DNA of 64,000 bases from Candidatus Peregrinibacteria bacterium. GTDB taxonomy: Bacteria > Patescibacteriota > Gracilibacteria > Peribacterales > Peribacteraceae. The position numbers were made by a program, and so were the translations under genes. The notes below the pieces were generated by a model, which did not search any database, had not been told where the DNA came from, and saw only the letters and a program-made list of their open reading frames with translations. Within the stretch, counting starts at the first letter, position 1. Each line of letters starts with the position of its first letter. The stretch spans positions 1 to 64,000 of the forward strand of contig JACPMB010000009.1 in the NCBI GenBank assembly GCA_016186175.1. The letters are read 5' to 3'. Positions 37,089 to 46,114 of the stretch are shown here, piece by piece.

Positions 37089-38504
37089 ATGGAATTACGC
37101 CTTCTCTACTTCGCTTCCCCGGAAATGCCGGGGGCACCGGAAGCAACCCCGGCCGCCTCTCCCAATGACGAGACATTAAACAAAGAATATGTTGCCGACA
37201 TGAACACGAAGAAACAAATTGCAGACGAGCGACGCAAGCGAGAGGAGGACGAGAAGCGCAAACAAGGAGATCCGGATTTGATTTTGCATCGCGACATCGT
37301 CTCGGAAGAGATAACCAAAAAAACAACGGTTTCTGGCCAAGCCGGTAACCCTAGTATCGAAACACCTGCGAATAGACAAAAATCTATCAATGACGACCTG
37401 GCCCAACTCCCTCTCGCTACCGACAGCAATCGCAAATCAATTGTGGACCGAATTTTTGCATCGGGGCCAGAAGCCATCCGGCCACTGCTCAATGCGATCA
37501 CCCAGGCTGGTAACCGATCTCATGTCAAACTCTATCGCGACCTACTCCTCCAACTTGACGCTAACACTGAAGCTACCGTTCAATTCGTTGAACGGACGCT
37601 CATGCAACGTCAGCCGCTCACGAGCGCTGATGTCGAAGAACTGCCATATGCACTCTACCGACTTGGGCAGTTCGTCACTGGGTATAGATGGGGAGCCAAT
37701 GCATTGGTTCCCAATCGCGTATCACCAGCAGAGGAGCGTTTCCTTCGATCTCGCGCTGTTGAACTGCTTCGCCCCCTGATGCATCTTCGCGCTGCGGCAA
37801 GGGCTCTTGATCTCAACGCTAAAACGCCTGCCGGAGTCGAAGCAGTTGCCGATCTTTTCGGAGAAACCATTTGGGGGCTTTCGTCACTCGCCAGTGTAGT
37901 TGGAGACGAGTTCCTACCCGGGCCCGAACAGCGAGAGGCTGCGATGCATGGCCTGCTCAATGGCTTGCGCCGGAATCACCAACGTTTATTTGAGTCGACC
38001 TCCACGGGCGAGGTTCGCAAGGGCTCCAAATACATCATCGATAACCTAAGGAGAACCCTTGCTTTCGCATCACCAGAAATTCGTACACAGGCCACGCAAG
38101 CACTGCGAATCATGCTCACCCTTCCCGATACGGCCTTCCAAGAGGACGCAAAGCAGCTGGCGCAGGAGCGGCGCACGATAGAAGCCCTCAGGAAGGAAGG
38201 AGGAGCGTTAGTCTTTCTTCGCCTTTCAGGCGCCACTGCTTCGGAGGCCATGCAGCTATGCCTGGGTCTTCTGCGAGATGGAACCGGCGGACAGCCCTTG
38301 AGGCCTCGAGATATCGTCGTCGTCATCGAGTCTGTTGGCGTCACGACGTTAGGCTTCTTCTCCCCGACCAACGAGGCACTCCGCAAGCAATGGATTACGA
38401 TCTTGCGAGGATTAGTAAACAATACAAATCCTGACATTTCCGGAGCCGCAGCGAGAAATCTGGAGACAATTGAACAGCTCTCGAAGATCATCACGGCGCG
38501 ATAA
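37089..38504 (+). CDS. Hypothetical alpha-helical (HEAT-like) protein
   Basis: Complete ORF from MELRLLYFASPEMPGAPEA; helical repeats such as ASPEIRTQATQALRIMLTLPD and NNTNPDISGAAARNLETIEQL. Confidence 0.65.
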   Translation: MELRLLYFASPEMPGAPEATPAASPNDETLNKEYVADMNTKKQIADERRKREEDEKRKQGDPDLILHRDIVSEEITKKTTVSGQAGNPSIETPANRQKSINDDLAQLPLATDSNRKSIVDRIFASGPEAIRPLLNAITQAGNRSHVKLYRDLLLQLDANTEATVQFVERTLMQRQPLTSADVEELPYALYRLGQFVTGYRWGANALVPNRVSPAEERFLRSRAVELLRPLMHLRAAARALDLNAKTPAGVEAVADLFGETIWGLSSLASVVGDEFLPGPEQREAAMHGLLNGLRRNHQRLFESTSTGEVRKGSKYIIDNLRRTLAFASPEIRTQATQALRIMLTLPDTAFQEDAKQLAQERRTIEALRKEGGALVFLRLSGATASEAMQLCLGLLRDGTGGQPLRPRDIVVVIESVGVTTLGFFSPTNEALRKQWITILRGLVNNTNPDISGAAARNLETIEQLSKIITAR

Positions 38505-38818
38505 TCCCCTCATTCAAAATACTTCTTGTGTTCTGCGGAGGGACTCTTCACTGCCCACAGCTTTTCTCACGCCCGTCGGATATTTGCCGATTTTCCGGCC
38601 CGCTGCTGAAGCTACTGGATGGCAAACGGAATGGAACCCTTCGCCTTACCTTTTGAGTCCCATTCTCCAATTCCTCTCTGAAGTCATGTTTCGCTACAAT
38701 ATTCGCAGCTACGACATTCGCATCTCTGTTCTTTCCGCCATTCTCACACGCAAAACCAACTCACTTGTGGTCTAGTCCCTGCGAGTCTGTGAGTTGAATA
38801 AAAGGGAATAACGTGATA

Positions 38819-38835
38819 TCATAAGAATCTTATGA
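38819..38835. promoter_or_regulatory. Operator-like perfect inverted repeat TCATAAG-AAT-CTTATGA over the hicB start
   Basis: Overlaps -10 TATCAT of TTGAAT-N17-TATCAT and the start codon. Confidence 0.6.
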
Positions 38836-39077
38836 CTCCTTTGCCGACCGTCGCCATCGAGCTCATTCCCGATCAGGAATTGGGAGGATTCACCGCTCAT
38901 ATTCCAGATATTCCCGCATATGGAGAAGGCGAAACTGAAGAAGAGGCGATTGCAGATCTGAAAACAGGACTGCAACTCTTTGTTGAAGCGAATGGCCTTG
39001 AGGCCGCTTTGCATCGAATAAATGCCCCGTCGCACATCCGTCAGGTGAATTTGGGCGATCTTGTAGCGCATGGGTAG
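38832..39077 (+). CDS. hicB: HicB-family antitoxin
   Basis: IELIPDQELGGFTAHIPDIPAYGEGETEEEAIADLKTGLQLFVE. Confidence 0.9.
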   Translation: MTPLPTVAIELIPDQELGGFTAHIPDIPAYGEGETEEEAIADLKTGLQLFVEANGLEAALHRINAPSHIRQVNLGDLVAHG

Positions 39078-39297
39078 GATGCCGCGAGTTACCGGCAAAG
39101 AGATGATCCGCTTTCTCGTGAGGCGGAATTTTTCTCTTTATCGTGTGAAAGGAAGCCATCATCTTATGAGGAACGGGGAAGCGCAGACGGTAATTCCAAT
39201 CCACGGAAATCAGGATCTCAAAACGGGCACATTAAGAGGGATTCTGCGCGACATTAATATGGAGCCCGAGGAATTCGAGAGGCTATGGCATCACTGA
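39070..39297 (+). CDS. hicA: HicA-family toxin
   Basis: PRVTGKEMIRFLVRRNFSLYRVKGSHHLMRNGEAQTVIPIHGNQDLKTGTLRGILRDINM. Confidence 0.92.
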   Translation: MGRMPRVTGKEMIRFLVRRNFSLYRVKGSHHLMRNGEAQTVIPIHGNQDLKTGTLRGILRDINMEPEEFERLWHH

Positions 39298-39420
39298 TGG
39301 ATCGCGGTCAATATGGATAATAACCAATATGCAGGAAGAAATTGATAATCCGGCCATTGGAAGGATGCGGGTATTCCAAATGCAGCGGTTCTCTGCTAGA
39401 ATTGTAAGAAATCCTCACTT

Positions 39421-39771
39421 ATGCCGCTTGTTCCTCCCGCCCCTCCTGTGCCGCCAAAAATCCCCACCGGTCGCGAGCTTTACGACGCGATCATGGGGCA
39501 TATCGAGCCGGAACTTACGACCGACGCCGCGAAAACTCTTGACGATAAATACAAAAATGAAACACCGGAGCAGCGCGTCGTGCGCACGAAGCGCTACGAT
39601 CTTGCCTTTGAACGATATGAGGAGGCGTACCGCGAATACATTGCCACGCTCGACGCGCAGGTGACGCGATACCGCCGCGCTGCGTTCGCGCACACAGAAT
39701 CGCGCGATCGCGACGCCGAAAAAGGCGTTTTGGGACGGATTGGGACTTTTTTCCAGCAGGCAGCCGCATGA
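39421..39771 (+). CDS. Small helical protein, 'PTG/IEP' family copy 1
   Basis: PTGRELYDAIMGHIEPELTTDAAKTLDDKYKNETPEQRVVRTKRYDLAFERYEEAYREYIATL; paralogous to 40519 and 50882 ORFs. Confidence 0.8.
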   Translation: MPLVPPAPPVPPKIPTGRELYDAIMGHIEPELTTDAAKTLDDKYKNETPEQRVVRTKRYDLAFERYEEAYREYIATLDAQVTRYRRAAFAHTESRDRDAEKGVLGRIGTFFQQAAA

Positions 39772-40346
39772 ACATCGAAGCGCTAAATCAAGATGTCAAA
39801 GCGGACGGCCCGACGCCCGAGAAACGGCAGGACCTTGACGAATCCGCGAAAAATCCGGACGGAAAGCATCGGGACAACGTTGATGATAAAAAAGAAAAAA
39901 AGAACGACGAAAATAAAGAGCAGAAAGATCAGGAGAAAAAATCCATGGACGAAAAAATTCTGGACTGTCAAAAACGGGCCGACCTGCGGGTCTCGGCGTA
40001 CAAAAAACAACTGGACGATATTGATGCACGCAACAAGAAGCTTGATGAGCAGGCGAAATCGGCAAGCGAACGGACGGATTTCATCGCTAACATAACGGAA
40101 AGCGCACTTGTGCCGGGTAAAATTTACAGCGAAGAGACTCCCGTAAAGCCGCACGCATCTGCAATGCGGCAGGAGCAATTCGTCGCAACCGCCGCCGAAA
40201 TGCCAGCAGACCAGGATACCGCGAAAGAGAAAGGCGTCCGCCCGCCTGACTGGCGGGAAAAACAGGAGAAGCAGGCGGCCGCCAAGGAACAACCAGCAAC
40301 CGCCGTTGCCGGCCAGGAAGAAGGCGCAAAACAGGCGGCTGCGTAA
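39768..40346 (+). CDS. Charged coiled-coil protein, translationally coupled to family copy 1
   Basis: ATGA overlap; KKEKKNDENKEQKDQEKKSMDEKILDCQKRADLRVSAYKKQLDDIDARNKKLDEQ. Confidence 0.7.
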   Translation: MNIEALNQDVKADGPTPEKRQDLDESAKNPDGKHRDNVDDKKEKKNDENKEQKDQEKKSMDEKILDCQKRADLRVSAYKKQLDDIDARNKKLDEQAKSASERTDFIANITESALVPGKIYSEETPVKPHASAMRQEQFVATAAEMPADQDTAKEKGVRPPDWREKQEKQAAAKEQPATAVAGQEEGAKQAAA

Positions 40347-40468
40347 TCCAGTCTTCGCCAAGTCTTCGACCAGCAAGTCAGGCTACGCTCTGCGGAGCTT
40401 CGGTCGGCAGGCAAAGGGGAAAGTTATTTTGCGCGACATGATTTTGGAAGTTTTGCAACCGTACTCCA

Positions 40469-40497
40469 TTGCCGGTTTGGCCGGATTTTGCTAGAAT
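40469..40497 (+). promoter_or_regulatory. Putative promoter TTGCCG-N17-TAGAAT upstream of family copy 2
   Basis: Hexamers read directly; TGCTAGAAT extended -10 also present upstream of copy 1 (39397-39402). Confidence 0.5.
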
Positions 40498-40518
40498 GTC
40501 AGGATTTACAAAATACAC

Positions 40519-40857
40519 ATGCCTACGCAAACATCCGCCGGTTCGCAGCAGCTCCCGACAGGGGAAGTCATATACAACGCGATCATGAGCCAGATCGAGC
40601 CCGATCTGGCGACGAATTCGGAGATCAGGACCGACGCCAGGGAGAAGGGCGAATCCGCCGCGAAGTTCAAGGCGCGCATGGAAAGATACCGCAAGGCGTT
40701 CTCGCTTTACGAGAAGTGCTTCGACGCTTACGTGGAGCACCTGCGCGGCGAATCGAAAAATACGCGGTCCGCGGCCCGCATAGCGACCGAGCAGAGACTG
40801 CATGACGAGGAAACCGCGGAGGCCGACAAACTCCTTTCGGAAATGACCAGAGCTTAA
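40519..40857 (+). CDS. Small helical protein, 'PTG/IEP' family copy 2
   Basis: PTGEVIYNAIMSQIEPDLATNSEIRTDAREKGESAAKFKARMERYRKAFSLYEKCFDAYVEHL. Confidence 0.8.
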   Translation: MPTQTSAGSQQLPTGEVIYNAIMSQIEPDLATNSEIRTDAREKGESAAKFKARMERYRKAFSLYEKCFDAYVEHLRGESKNTRSAARIATEQRLHDEETAEADKLLSEMTRA

Positions 40858-40872
40858 TTTCCACCTTTTTAT

Positions 40873-43800
40873 ATGAACACGCGCACTCTTTATCCGCAAA
40901 AACAGTTTTCCATCCGCGAGCGCCGGTTGTGCTTTCAACTCGACGGCCCGGAATCGGCGGAGCCCGCGCAACAGGAAGCGAAAGAGAAGAGCGAGAAGGG
41001 CAACAAAGAGACGATCAGCAAATTCGTCGGCGTCGCCGACAAGCATATCGGCGATTTCTTCGGCCCCGGCGTGGGCAACACGGTAGGACTCGCCGCAGAG
41101 AAATTCACGCAGGAGTACATGAAAAAGGCCGGGGAAGCCAAAATTGCCAATCAAGATCAGGGGCAGGCGAAGATAAAAGGGAGCGCCGAGCCGGAGGTAA
41201 AGGCCAAAGGAGCGGGCAGTGATCAGTATCGGCCGTCTATCGGGCAGGCGAAAGCCGGTGCGGAAGCAGCGAACAATTTATCTTCTGTCAAAAGCCACGG
41301 CGAAAAAATACAAACGGAGATATCCGCGGATATTAAAGAAGCACAAAAAACCATCGAACAGACAATACAGAAGATGCGGAACAGCCGCGATGCGGCAGAT
41401 CAGATCGCCTCCATGGTGCAAATAATAGAAGCTCTGGTCACCGCTGCCTCCGGAATTATGCGACGCATATTCCCTTACGGCGTTTCCGCTCCGAATCCTG
41501 CCGTTACCGCCCCCAATGCCCCGCCGACAGCGCTAAACGCTCCGCCGAATGCGTTGCCATCCGCGCCAAACGCCCCGGGATCCGCACCAGATACGCTCGA
41601 CAGAGACATGCGCACCCCGCTTGATCTTGTCCAAAACCCTCGGGCGTCCGCGGATCGCCTGGAGAAAACTTTCGATGCAAGCGGCAAAGAGCGGACCGCC
41701 GAACGTCAGAAAGCGCAAAACGAATTCGACACGGCCATGCTCGCACTTGATGGATGGACGGCAGACCCAAACAAATCCGAAAGCCAGAACCAATCCGCGC
41801 ATGACAAACTGGTGGCCCGTGTCCAGGAGGCGCTGAAAGTATTGCGTCAGGTGAATGTACAGAATGCCTCCCCGCGACTGAAGGCACTGTATCAGCAGAG
41901 GGCAGAACTTATGGCACAAATGCGGAAAATGGAAGCAAGCGGCGACACGGCCGGAGCCGATGCCGCGTTGAAACACATTGCAGATCTTGCACCGGAGATT
42001 ATCAAACTTGAGCAGGCCACAAAGATCAATACGGCTCCGGCAAATGAGGCCGTTACCAAGCGGATCAAAGAGCTGCGCGCCGAACAACAGCGCAGAGGTG
42101 ATCTTGTGACACGGAATATCTCCCGCCCGCCCGCTTTGCTCGCGGCTCTCGAAGGCGATCGTATTGATCTAACGTACGCGTATATAAGAGATTTGCAGTC
42201 TCTCCCGGGTATTCCGCTCATGGCGAAACTAATCAACAGCCTGCCCGCGACAATGCGCACAAACCCAGACGGCAGCACGATCAGCATCACCACGGACGGC
42301 GGCGTGCTGAGGATGCACAACGCGCCGCCGATGTTCTTTACGCAGGAAGTCACACAGTCGGTCGGCCAACTATTGAGGCAATTGGCTGAGAGCACGGGGA
42401 AAGGCGTTACAATGACCCCCAAAGAGCGCATGGAGAAGCTGGACATGGAAATCAGGACGCTGCGCCAGAATATGCAAAAAGCCGCCGAAGCCTTCAACAA
42501 GTCCGCGGGACAGCCGAATGACGCCAGAATCAAGCTCGGACGAGCGGCGGAATCAGCGGCGCGGGCGCTGTACGATCTCGCAGAAGACATCGCCGGCGAC
42601 CTGAACCTGCCAGTGACGTTCCGTGACGGTGCATACAATGCGCGGGAGGAGGCGGCGAAGTTCTTAAAGACGATACGCGAGCAAATTGCGACGTTGGAAA
42701 AGATAGGGAAAGCCAACCCTCCTTCTCCTGAACCCGTCGGTGAAACCCCGTCAAAGCGCCTCGACGCCTTCAACAAGGAGCGCGCTGAACGCGCGAAGGC
42801 AACCACGGCCGCCGTAAACGCTTTCAACGCAAACCGAAACAACGACACCTACGCCGCCGTTCGCAAAGCAATCTTCGCCGAGCGGCAATCAATCTCCACG
42901 CCAAATCTCAATACGGTTCTGGCAGGAAATCCCGACGCCCCGACTCGCGACAGGATACGCAAGGAGGTGAACCAGCAGAACGACAACCTGGACGCGACCG
43001 AAAAGATGGTCGAGGCCGCTTGGAAGACGACGCCCGAGGGGCAGAAGAAGTCCGTGGAAGACGCCAGACGGCGCCTCGACGCCTTCAACAAGGAGCGCGC
43101 TGAACGCGCGAAGGCAACCACGGCCGCCGTAAACGCTTTCAACGCAAACCGAAACAACGACACCTACGCCACATTCTTCACTATAGAAAGCGCAAACCCA
43201 AAGGCCTCGAAGGACCGGGCGGAAAAGAATCTTGCAGATCTCCAAAAGAATCTCGCCCCTCTGGGGCAGGCAGGGCAGGATATCTGGAAGAGCATCCAGG
43301 ACGCCATTAACAACGGGAACGCCGTTCCTGTCTCCCCGACAGAGCCGATTGCAAAAAAGAACGACGCGGCCAAGAAAAAATTAGATGATGACGTCGCGAA
43401 GAAGACATTGGATGATGCGGCCAAGAAAAAGCTGGACGACGCGGCCAAGAAAAAATTAGATGATGACGTCGCGAAAAAGGCATTGGACGACGCGGCCAAG
43501 AAAAAGCTGGACGACGCGGCCAGGGGGAAGGAGAAAGAGGCGGCCGGCAAAAAGATCGAAAACGAGCGAGCGAAGCGCGAGGCTAGCATCAATACGTTCC
43601 TTGATGCCGTCACAAAAAACGCCGATAGCAGCGATAATGCCAGGGAGGCTCTCGCAAAAGAAACCAAGGGGATCGCGGGCCCGGGCCTGATCGCCGTCAA
43701 TGTCGCCACCTACCGCGTCGCTCTCGACAGATACATCAATGCTCTCAGGGCGGAGCAGGCAACCATCAACAGCAACAGGAATCTTTGGGAGAACGAGAAT

Positions 43801-44601
43801 CACAACGACGCCCACAGACGCACGGAACGGCGCCTCGGTGCGGTCATTTCCGAACTTGATCGCACCGCCGGGCTTGAAAAGACAATCAAACAAACCGAGG
43901 ACAAAATAGCCGCGGAGAAGAAAAACGCCGCGGAATCAACTGCAGTAGAGCTCCATAGGAAGAATCTCGATGCCTTTAATAATGAACGGATGAACGCCGC
44001 GAGGATCACGGAAAATGCGGTTGATGCATATTCCAACGCACCCGATGTCAATACTTATGAAGCAGCCATTAAGGCGATTGCAGACGAAAGAGATATAATT
44101 TCAGAAAAGAGAGTCAAGGAAGTTTTGGCCGGAGAGAGAAATAAGGATGTTGCGGGATCAATCATCAATCAAACATCCACTCATCGGCTGTTTCTCAATA
44201 ATATAGCCGATCGCATTCAAAAGACGTGGAAAACGTTACAGGAGGGCCAAAAGAAAGCGGAATATGTGAAGAAACAAGCAGAGGAACCGGTTAAGAAAGC
44301 GGAGGCCCCGACTAAGGCAAAAACAGAAAGTGAAATCGCCGGTCTTGATGCCGAGATTAACTTATTGGAAGCCAGAGAGAAGGAACGCTGGGACGCATAT
44401 GTAAGGAGCACGGCTGAACAGGTCGTATGTCTAGGTGTAACATCGCTTAACAATCCTAAACAGGCAGCAGAACAGTCTAAAAAGCGTATAGAAGCGCAAA
44501 ATCAGACCGCCGCTATCGGCAGACAACTCGATGAAGTGCGAAAGCAGCTTTCCGACCGACGCGCTATTCGCGATAAATTGAAAAAGACACTCGGTCAGTA
44601 A
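40873..44601 (+). CDS. Large 1242-aa repeat/coiled-coil protein of unknown function
   Basis: Uninterrupted ORF; N-term FSIRERRLCFQLDGPE; Pro/Ala/Asn linker; about 105-aa repeats; Lys/Asp-rich AKKKLDD repeats. Confidence 0.88.
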   Translation: MNTRTLYPQKQFSIRERRLCFQLDGPESAEPAQQEAKEKSEKGNKETISKFVGVADKHIGDFFGPGVGNTVGLAAEKFTQEYMKKAGEAKIANQDQGQAKIKGSAEPEVKAKGAGSDQYRPSIGQAKAGAEAANNLSSVKSHGEKIQTEISADIKEAQKTIEQTIQKMRNSRDAADQIASMVQIIEALVTAASGIMRRIFPYGVSAPNPAVTAPNAPPTALNAPPNALPSAPNAPGSAPDTLDRDMRTPLDLVQNPRASADRLEKTFDASGKERTAERQKAQNEFDTAMLALDGWTADPNKSESQNQSAHDKLVARVQEALKVLRQVNVQNASPRLKALYQQRAELMAQMRKMEASGDTAGADAALKHIADLAPEIIKLEQATKINTAPANEAVTKRIKELRAEQQRRGDLVTRNISRPPALLAALEGDRIDLTYAYIRDLQSLPGIPLMAKLINSLPATMRTNPDGSTISITTDGGVLRMHNAPPMFFTQEVTQSVGQLLRQLAESTGKGVTMTPKERMEKLDMEIRTLRQNMQKAAEAFNKSAGQPNDARIKLGRAAESAARALYDLAEDIAGDLNLPVTFRDGAYNAREEAAKFLKTIREQIATLEKIGKANPPSPEPVGETPSKRLDAFNKERAERAKATTAAVNAFNANRNNDTYAAVRKAIFAERQSISTPNLNTVLAGNPDAPTRDRIRKEVNQQNDNLDATEKMVEAAWKTTPEGQKKSVEDARRRLDAFNKERAERAKATTAAVNAFNANRNNDTYATFFTIESANPKASKDRAEKNLADLQKNLAPLGQAGQDIWKSIQDAINNGNAVPVSPTEPIAKKNDAAKKKLDDDVAKKTLDDAAKKKLDDAAKKKLDDDVAKKALDDAAKKKLDDAARGKEKEAAGKKIENERAKREASINTFLDAVTKNADSSDNAREALAKETKGIAGPGLIAVNVATYRVALDRYINALRAEQATINSNRNLWENENHNDAHRRTERRLGAVISELDRTAGLEKTIKQTEDKIAAEKKNAAESTAVELHRKNLDAFNNERMNAARITENAVDAYSNAPDVNTYEAAIKAIADERDIISEKRVKEVLAGERNKDVAGSIINQTSTHRLFLNNIADRIQKTWKTLQEGQKKAEYVKKQAEEPVKKAEAPTKAKTESEIAGLDAEINLLEAREKERWDAYVRSTAEQVVCLGVTSLNNPKQAAEQSKKRIEAQNQTAAIGRQLDEVRKQLSDRRAIRDKLKKTLGQ
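42756..42855 (+). repeat. Exact 100-bp direct repeat, copy 1
   Basis: Identical to 43071-43170; offset 315 bp (105 codons). Confidence 0.97.
43071..43170 (+). repeat. Exact 100-bp direct repeat, copy 2
   Basis: Identical to 42756-42855. Confidence 0.97.
43366..43515 (+). repeat. Two tandem 75-bp in-frame units encoding AKKKLDDDVAKK(T/A)LDDAAKKKLDDA
   Basis: Units 43366-43440 and 43441-43515 nearly identical. Confidence 0.92.
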
Positions 44602-44632
44602 CATCGCTCTGTACTTTTCCCCTTTTCATACC

Positions 44633-44806
44633 ATGCCTCCAGCCACTCCAGCTTCCGAAAAGCAACTTCGCACCCGATACTTGAATTTGGTGGATACGGC
44701 GAATGCCGCCGCCGCCAAGGGAGATACGGCTGCGCGCATCACCGCGGAACGCGAAATCGCCAGTGTCGGAGCCGAAATTGACGCTATTCGCAGCAAGCGC
44801 CGATAG
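44633..44806 (+). CDS. Small helical protein (57 aa), not in the ORF track
   Basis: MPPATPASEKQLRTRYLNLVDTANAAAAKGDTAARITAEREIASVGAEIDAIRSKRR*; sits between co-oriented genes. Confidence 0.55.
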   Translation: MPPATPASEKQLRTRYLNLVDTANAAAAKGDTAARITAEREIASVGAEIDAIRSKRR

Positions 44807-44836
44807 ATCTATAAATATTTTTCTTTTCACACCAAC

Positions 44837-45445
44837 ATGACCTTCTTCGCTCTCCAAGACGCACTCTTCTCCGACGTCGCCGGTTACAGCCTTTCCGCAT
44901 CGGGCAAAGCGGTCATAGGACGCGAGGCGGACCCGGCGCTCACTTACGGCGAGTGCACGCCGGAGGCGGTGGAGCACATACTCTCCGTCGCAGAGGCCAA
45001 GCCTGGCGAAACGTTCTACGATCTCGGCTCCGGCACGGGAAAAATGGTCGTGTTCGCGGCGTTTTTCATGCCGCTCAAAAAGTCCGTGGGCGTGGAGCTG
45101 ATTCCGGAATTGCACGAGGCGGCGCAGATGGTCGGGCGAAGATACATCGAGGAAATTCAGCCGAAACTGGAAGGCGACAAACGCAACACCAGATTGGAAT
45201 ACCGCCTCGGCGACATTTTCGAAGCGGACATACACGACGGCGACGTGATCGTCTCGCACTGCTGCACGTGCTTCGACGATGCGTTGATGCAAAAACTAAG
45301 CGACAAGCTGGAAACGTGCAAGCCAGGCGCGCGCATCGTGACGATTACGCGCGGCCTCTCCTCCCCCGAGTTTGAACTCCTCAGCGTTACGCCGTGCCAA
45401 ATGGGCTGGGGACAAGCGACGGCGAACGCGTATATCAGGTTATGA
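44837..45445 (+). CDS. DOT1-like SAM-dependent methyltransferase, copy 1
   Basis: LTYGECTPEAVEHILSVAEAKPGETFYDLGSGTGKMVVFAAFFMPLKKSVGVELIPELHEAA...VIVSHCCTCFDDALMQKLSDKLETCKPGARIVTITRGL. Confidence 0.85.
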   Translation: MTFFALQDALFSDVAGYSLSASGKAVIGREADPALTYGECTPEAVEHILSVAEAKPGETFYDLGSGTGKMVVFAAFFMPLKKSVGVELIPELHEAAQMVGRRYIEEIQPKLEGDKRNTRLEYRLGDIFEADIHDGDVIVSHCCTCFDDALMQKLSDKLETCKPGARIVTITRGLSSPEFELLSVTPCQMGWGQATANAYIRL

Positions 45446-45511
45446 ATCAAAACGGGCGCGAAATGCCGCACCCTGCGCTCCCATTTATTCTCAATCCTTA
45501 CCCGCCCATGT

Positions 45512-46114
45512 ATGACCGCCACCGAACTCCATGATCTCCTCTTCGGCTCCGTGCAGGGATATTCCCTTTCGGCGTCCGGCCGCGCGAAGGTCGGCCGCGA
45601 GGCGGATCCGATCCTGACCTACGGCGAAATCACGCCGGAATCGGTGCAGTACATGATGGAAATAGCCAACCCGCAAACCGGCGAGATTTTTTACGATCTA
45701 GGCTCCGGTACCGGAAAAGCGGTCATCCTTGCGGCCTTCGTTGCGCCGTTCAGGCGTGCGACCGGCGTCGAGCTGATCGAAGACCTTTTCCAGTCCGCAT
45801 CCGAAAGCGCGGCGCGGTATCACAGCGAAGTGAAGCCGCTGCACCCCGAAAAGATGGAGCAGGAAGTGAATTTTGTGCACGGAAGCATGTTCGACCACGA
45901 CACCTCTGACGGCGACGTCTTCTTTACGCATTGCACGTGCTTCGACGACCCGATGATGGATCAAATCAGCAAAAAATTGGAAGCATGCAAGCCCGGCACG
46001 CGCGTGATCACCGTCACAAAAGGGCTCACCTCGCCGGAGTTTGATCTTGTCCACTCGGCGCCGTACAGGCTCGGGTGGGGAGAGGCGACGCTGTGCTTCT
46101 ATCGGAGAAAATGA
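45512..46114 (+). CDS. DOT1-like SAM-dependent methyltransferase, copy 2
   Basis: LTYGEITPESVQYMMEIANPQTGEIFYDLGSGTGKAVILAAFVAPFRRATGVELIEDLFQSA...VFFTHCTCFDDPMMDQISKKLEACKPGTRVITVTKGL. Confidence 0.85.
   Translation: MTATELHDLLFGSVQGYSLSASGRAKVGREADPILTYGEITPESVQYMMEIANPQTGEIFYDLGSGTGKAVILAAFVAPFRRATGVELIEDLFQSASESAARYHSEVKPLHPEKMEQEVNFVHGSMFDHDTSDGDVFFTHCTCFDDPMMDQISKKLEACKPGTRVITVTKGLTSPEFDLVHSAPYRLGWGEATLCFYRRK

Noticed and set aside
41892-42848. 318-aa minus-strand ORF rich in Ser/Ala/Phe
   Set aside because: Antisense to the 1242-aa repeat gene; its repeats merely mirror the plus-strand repeats.
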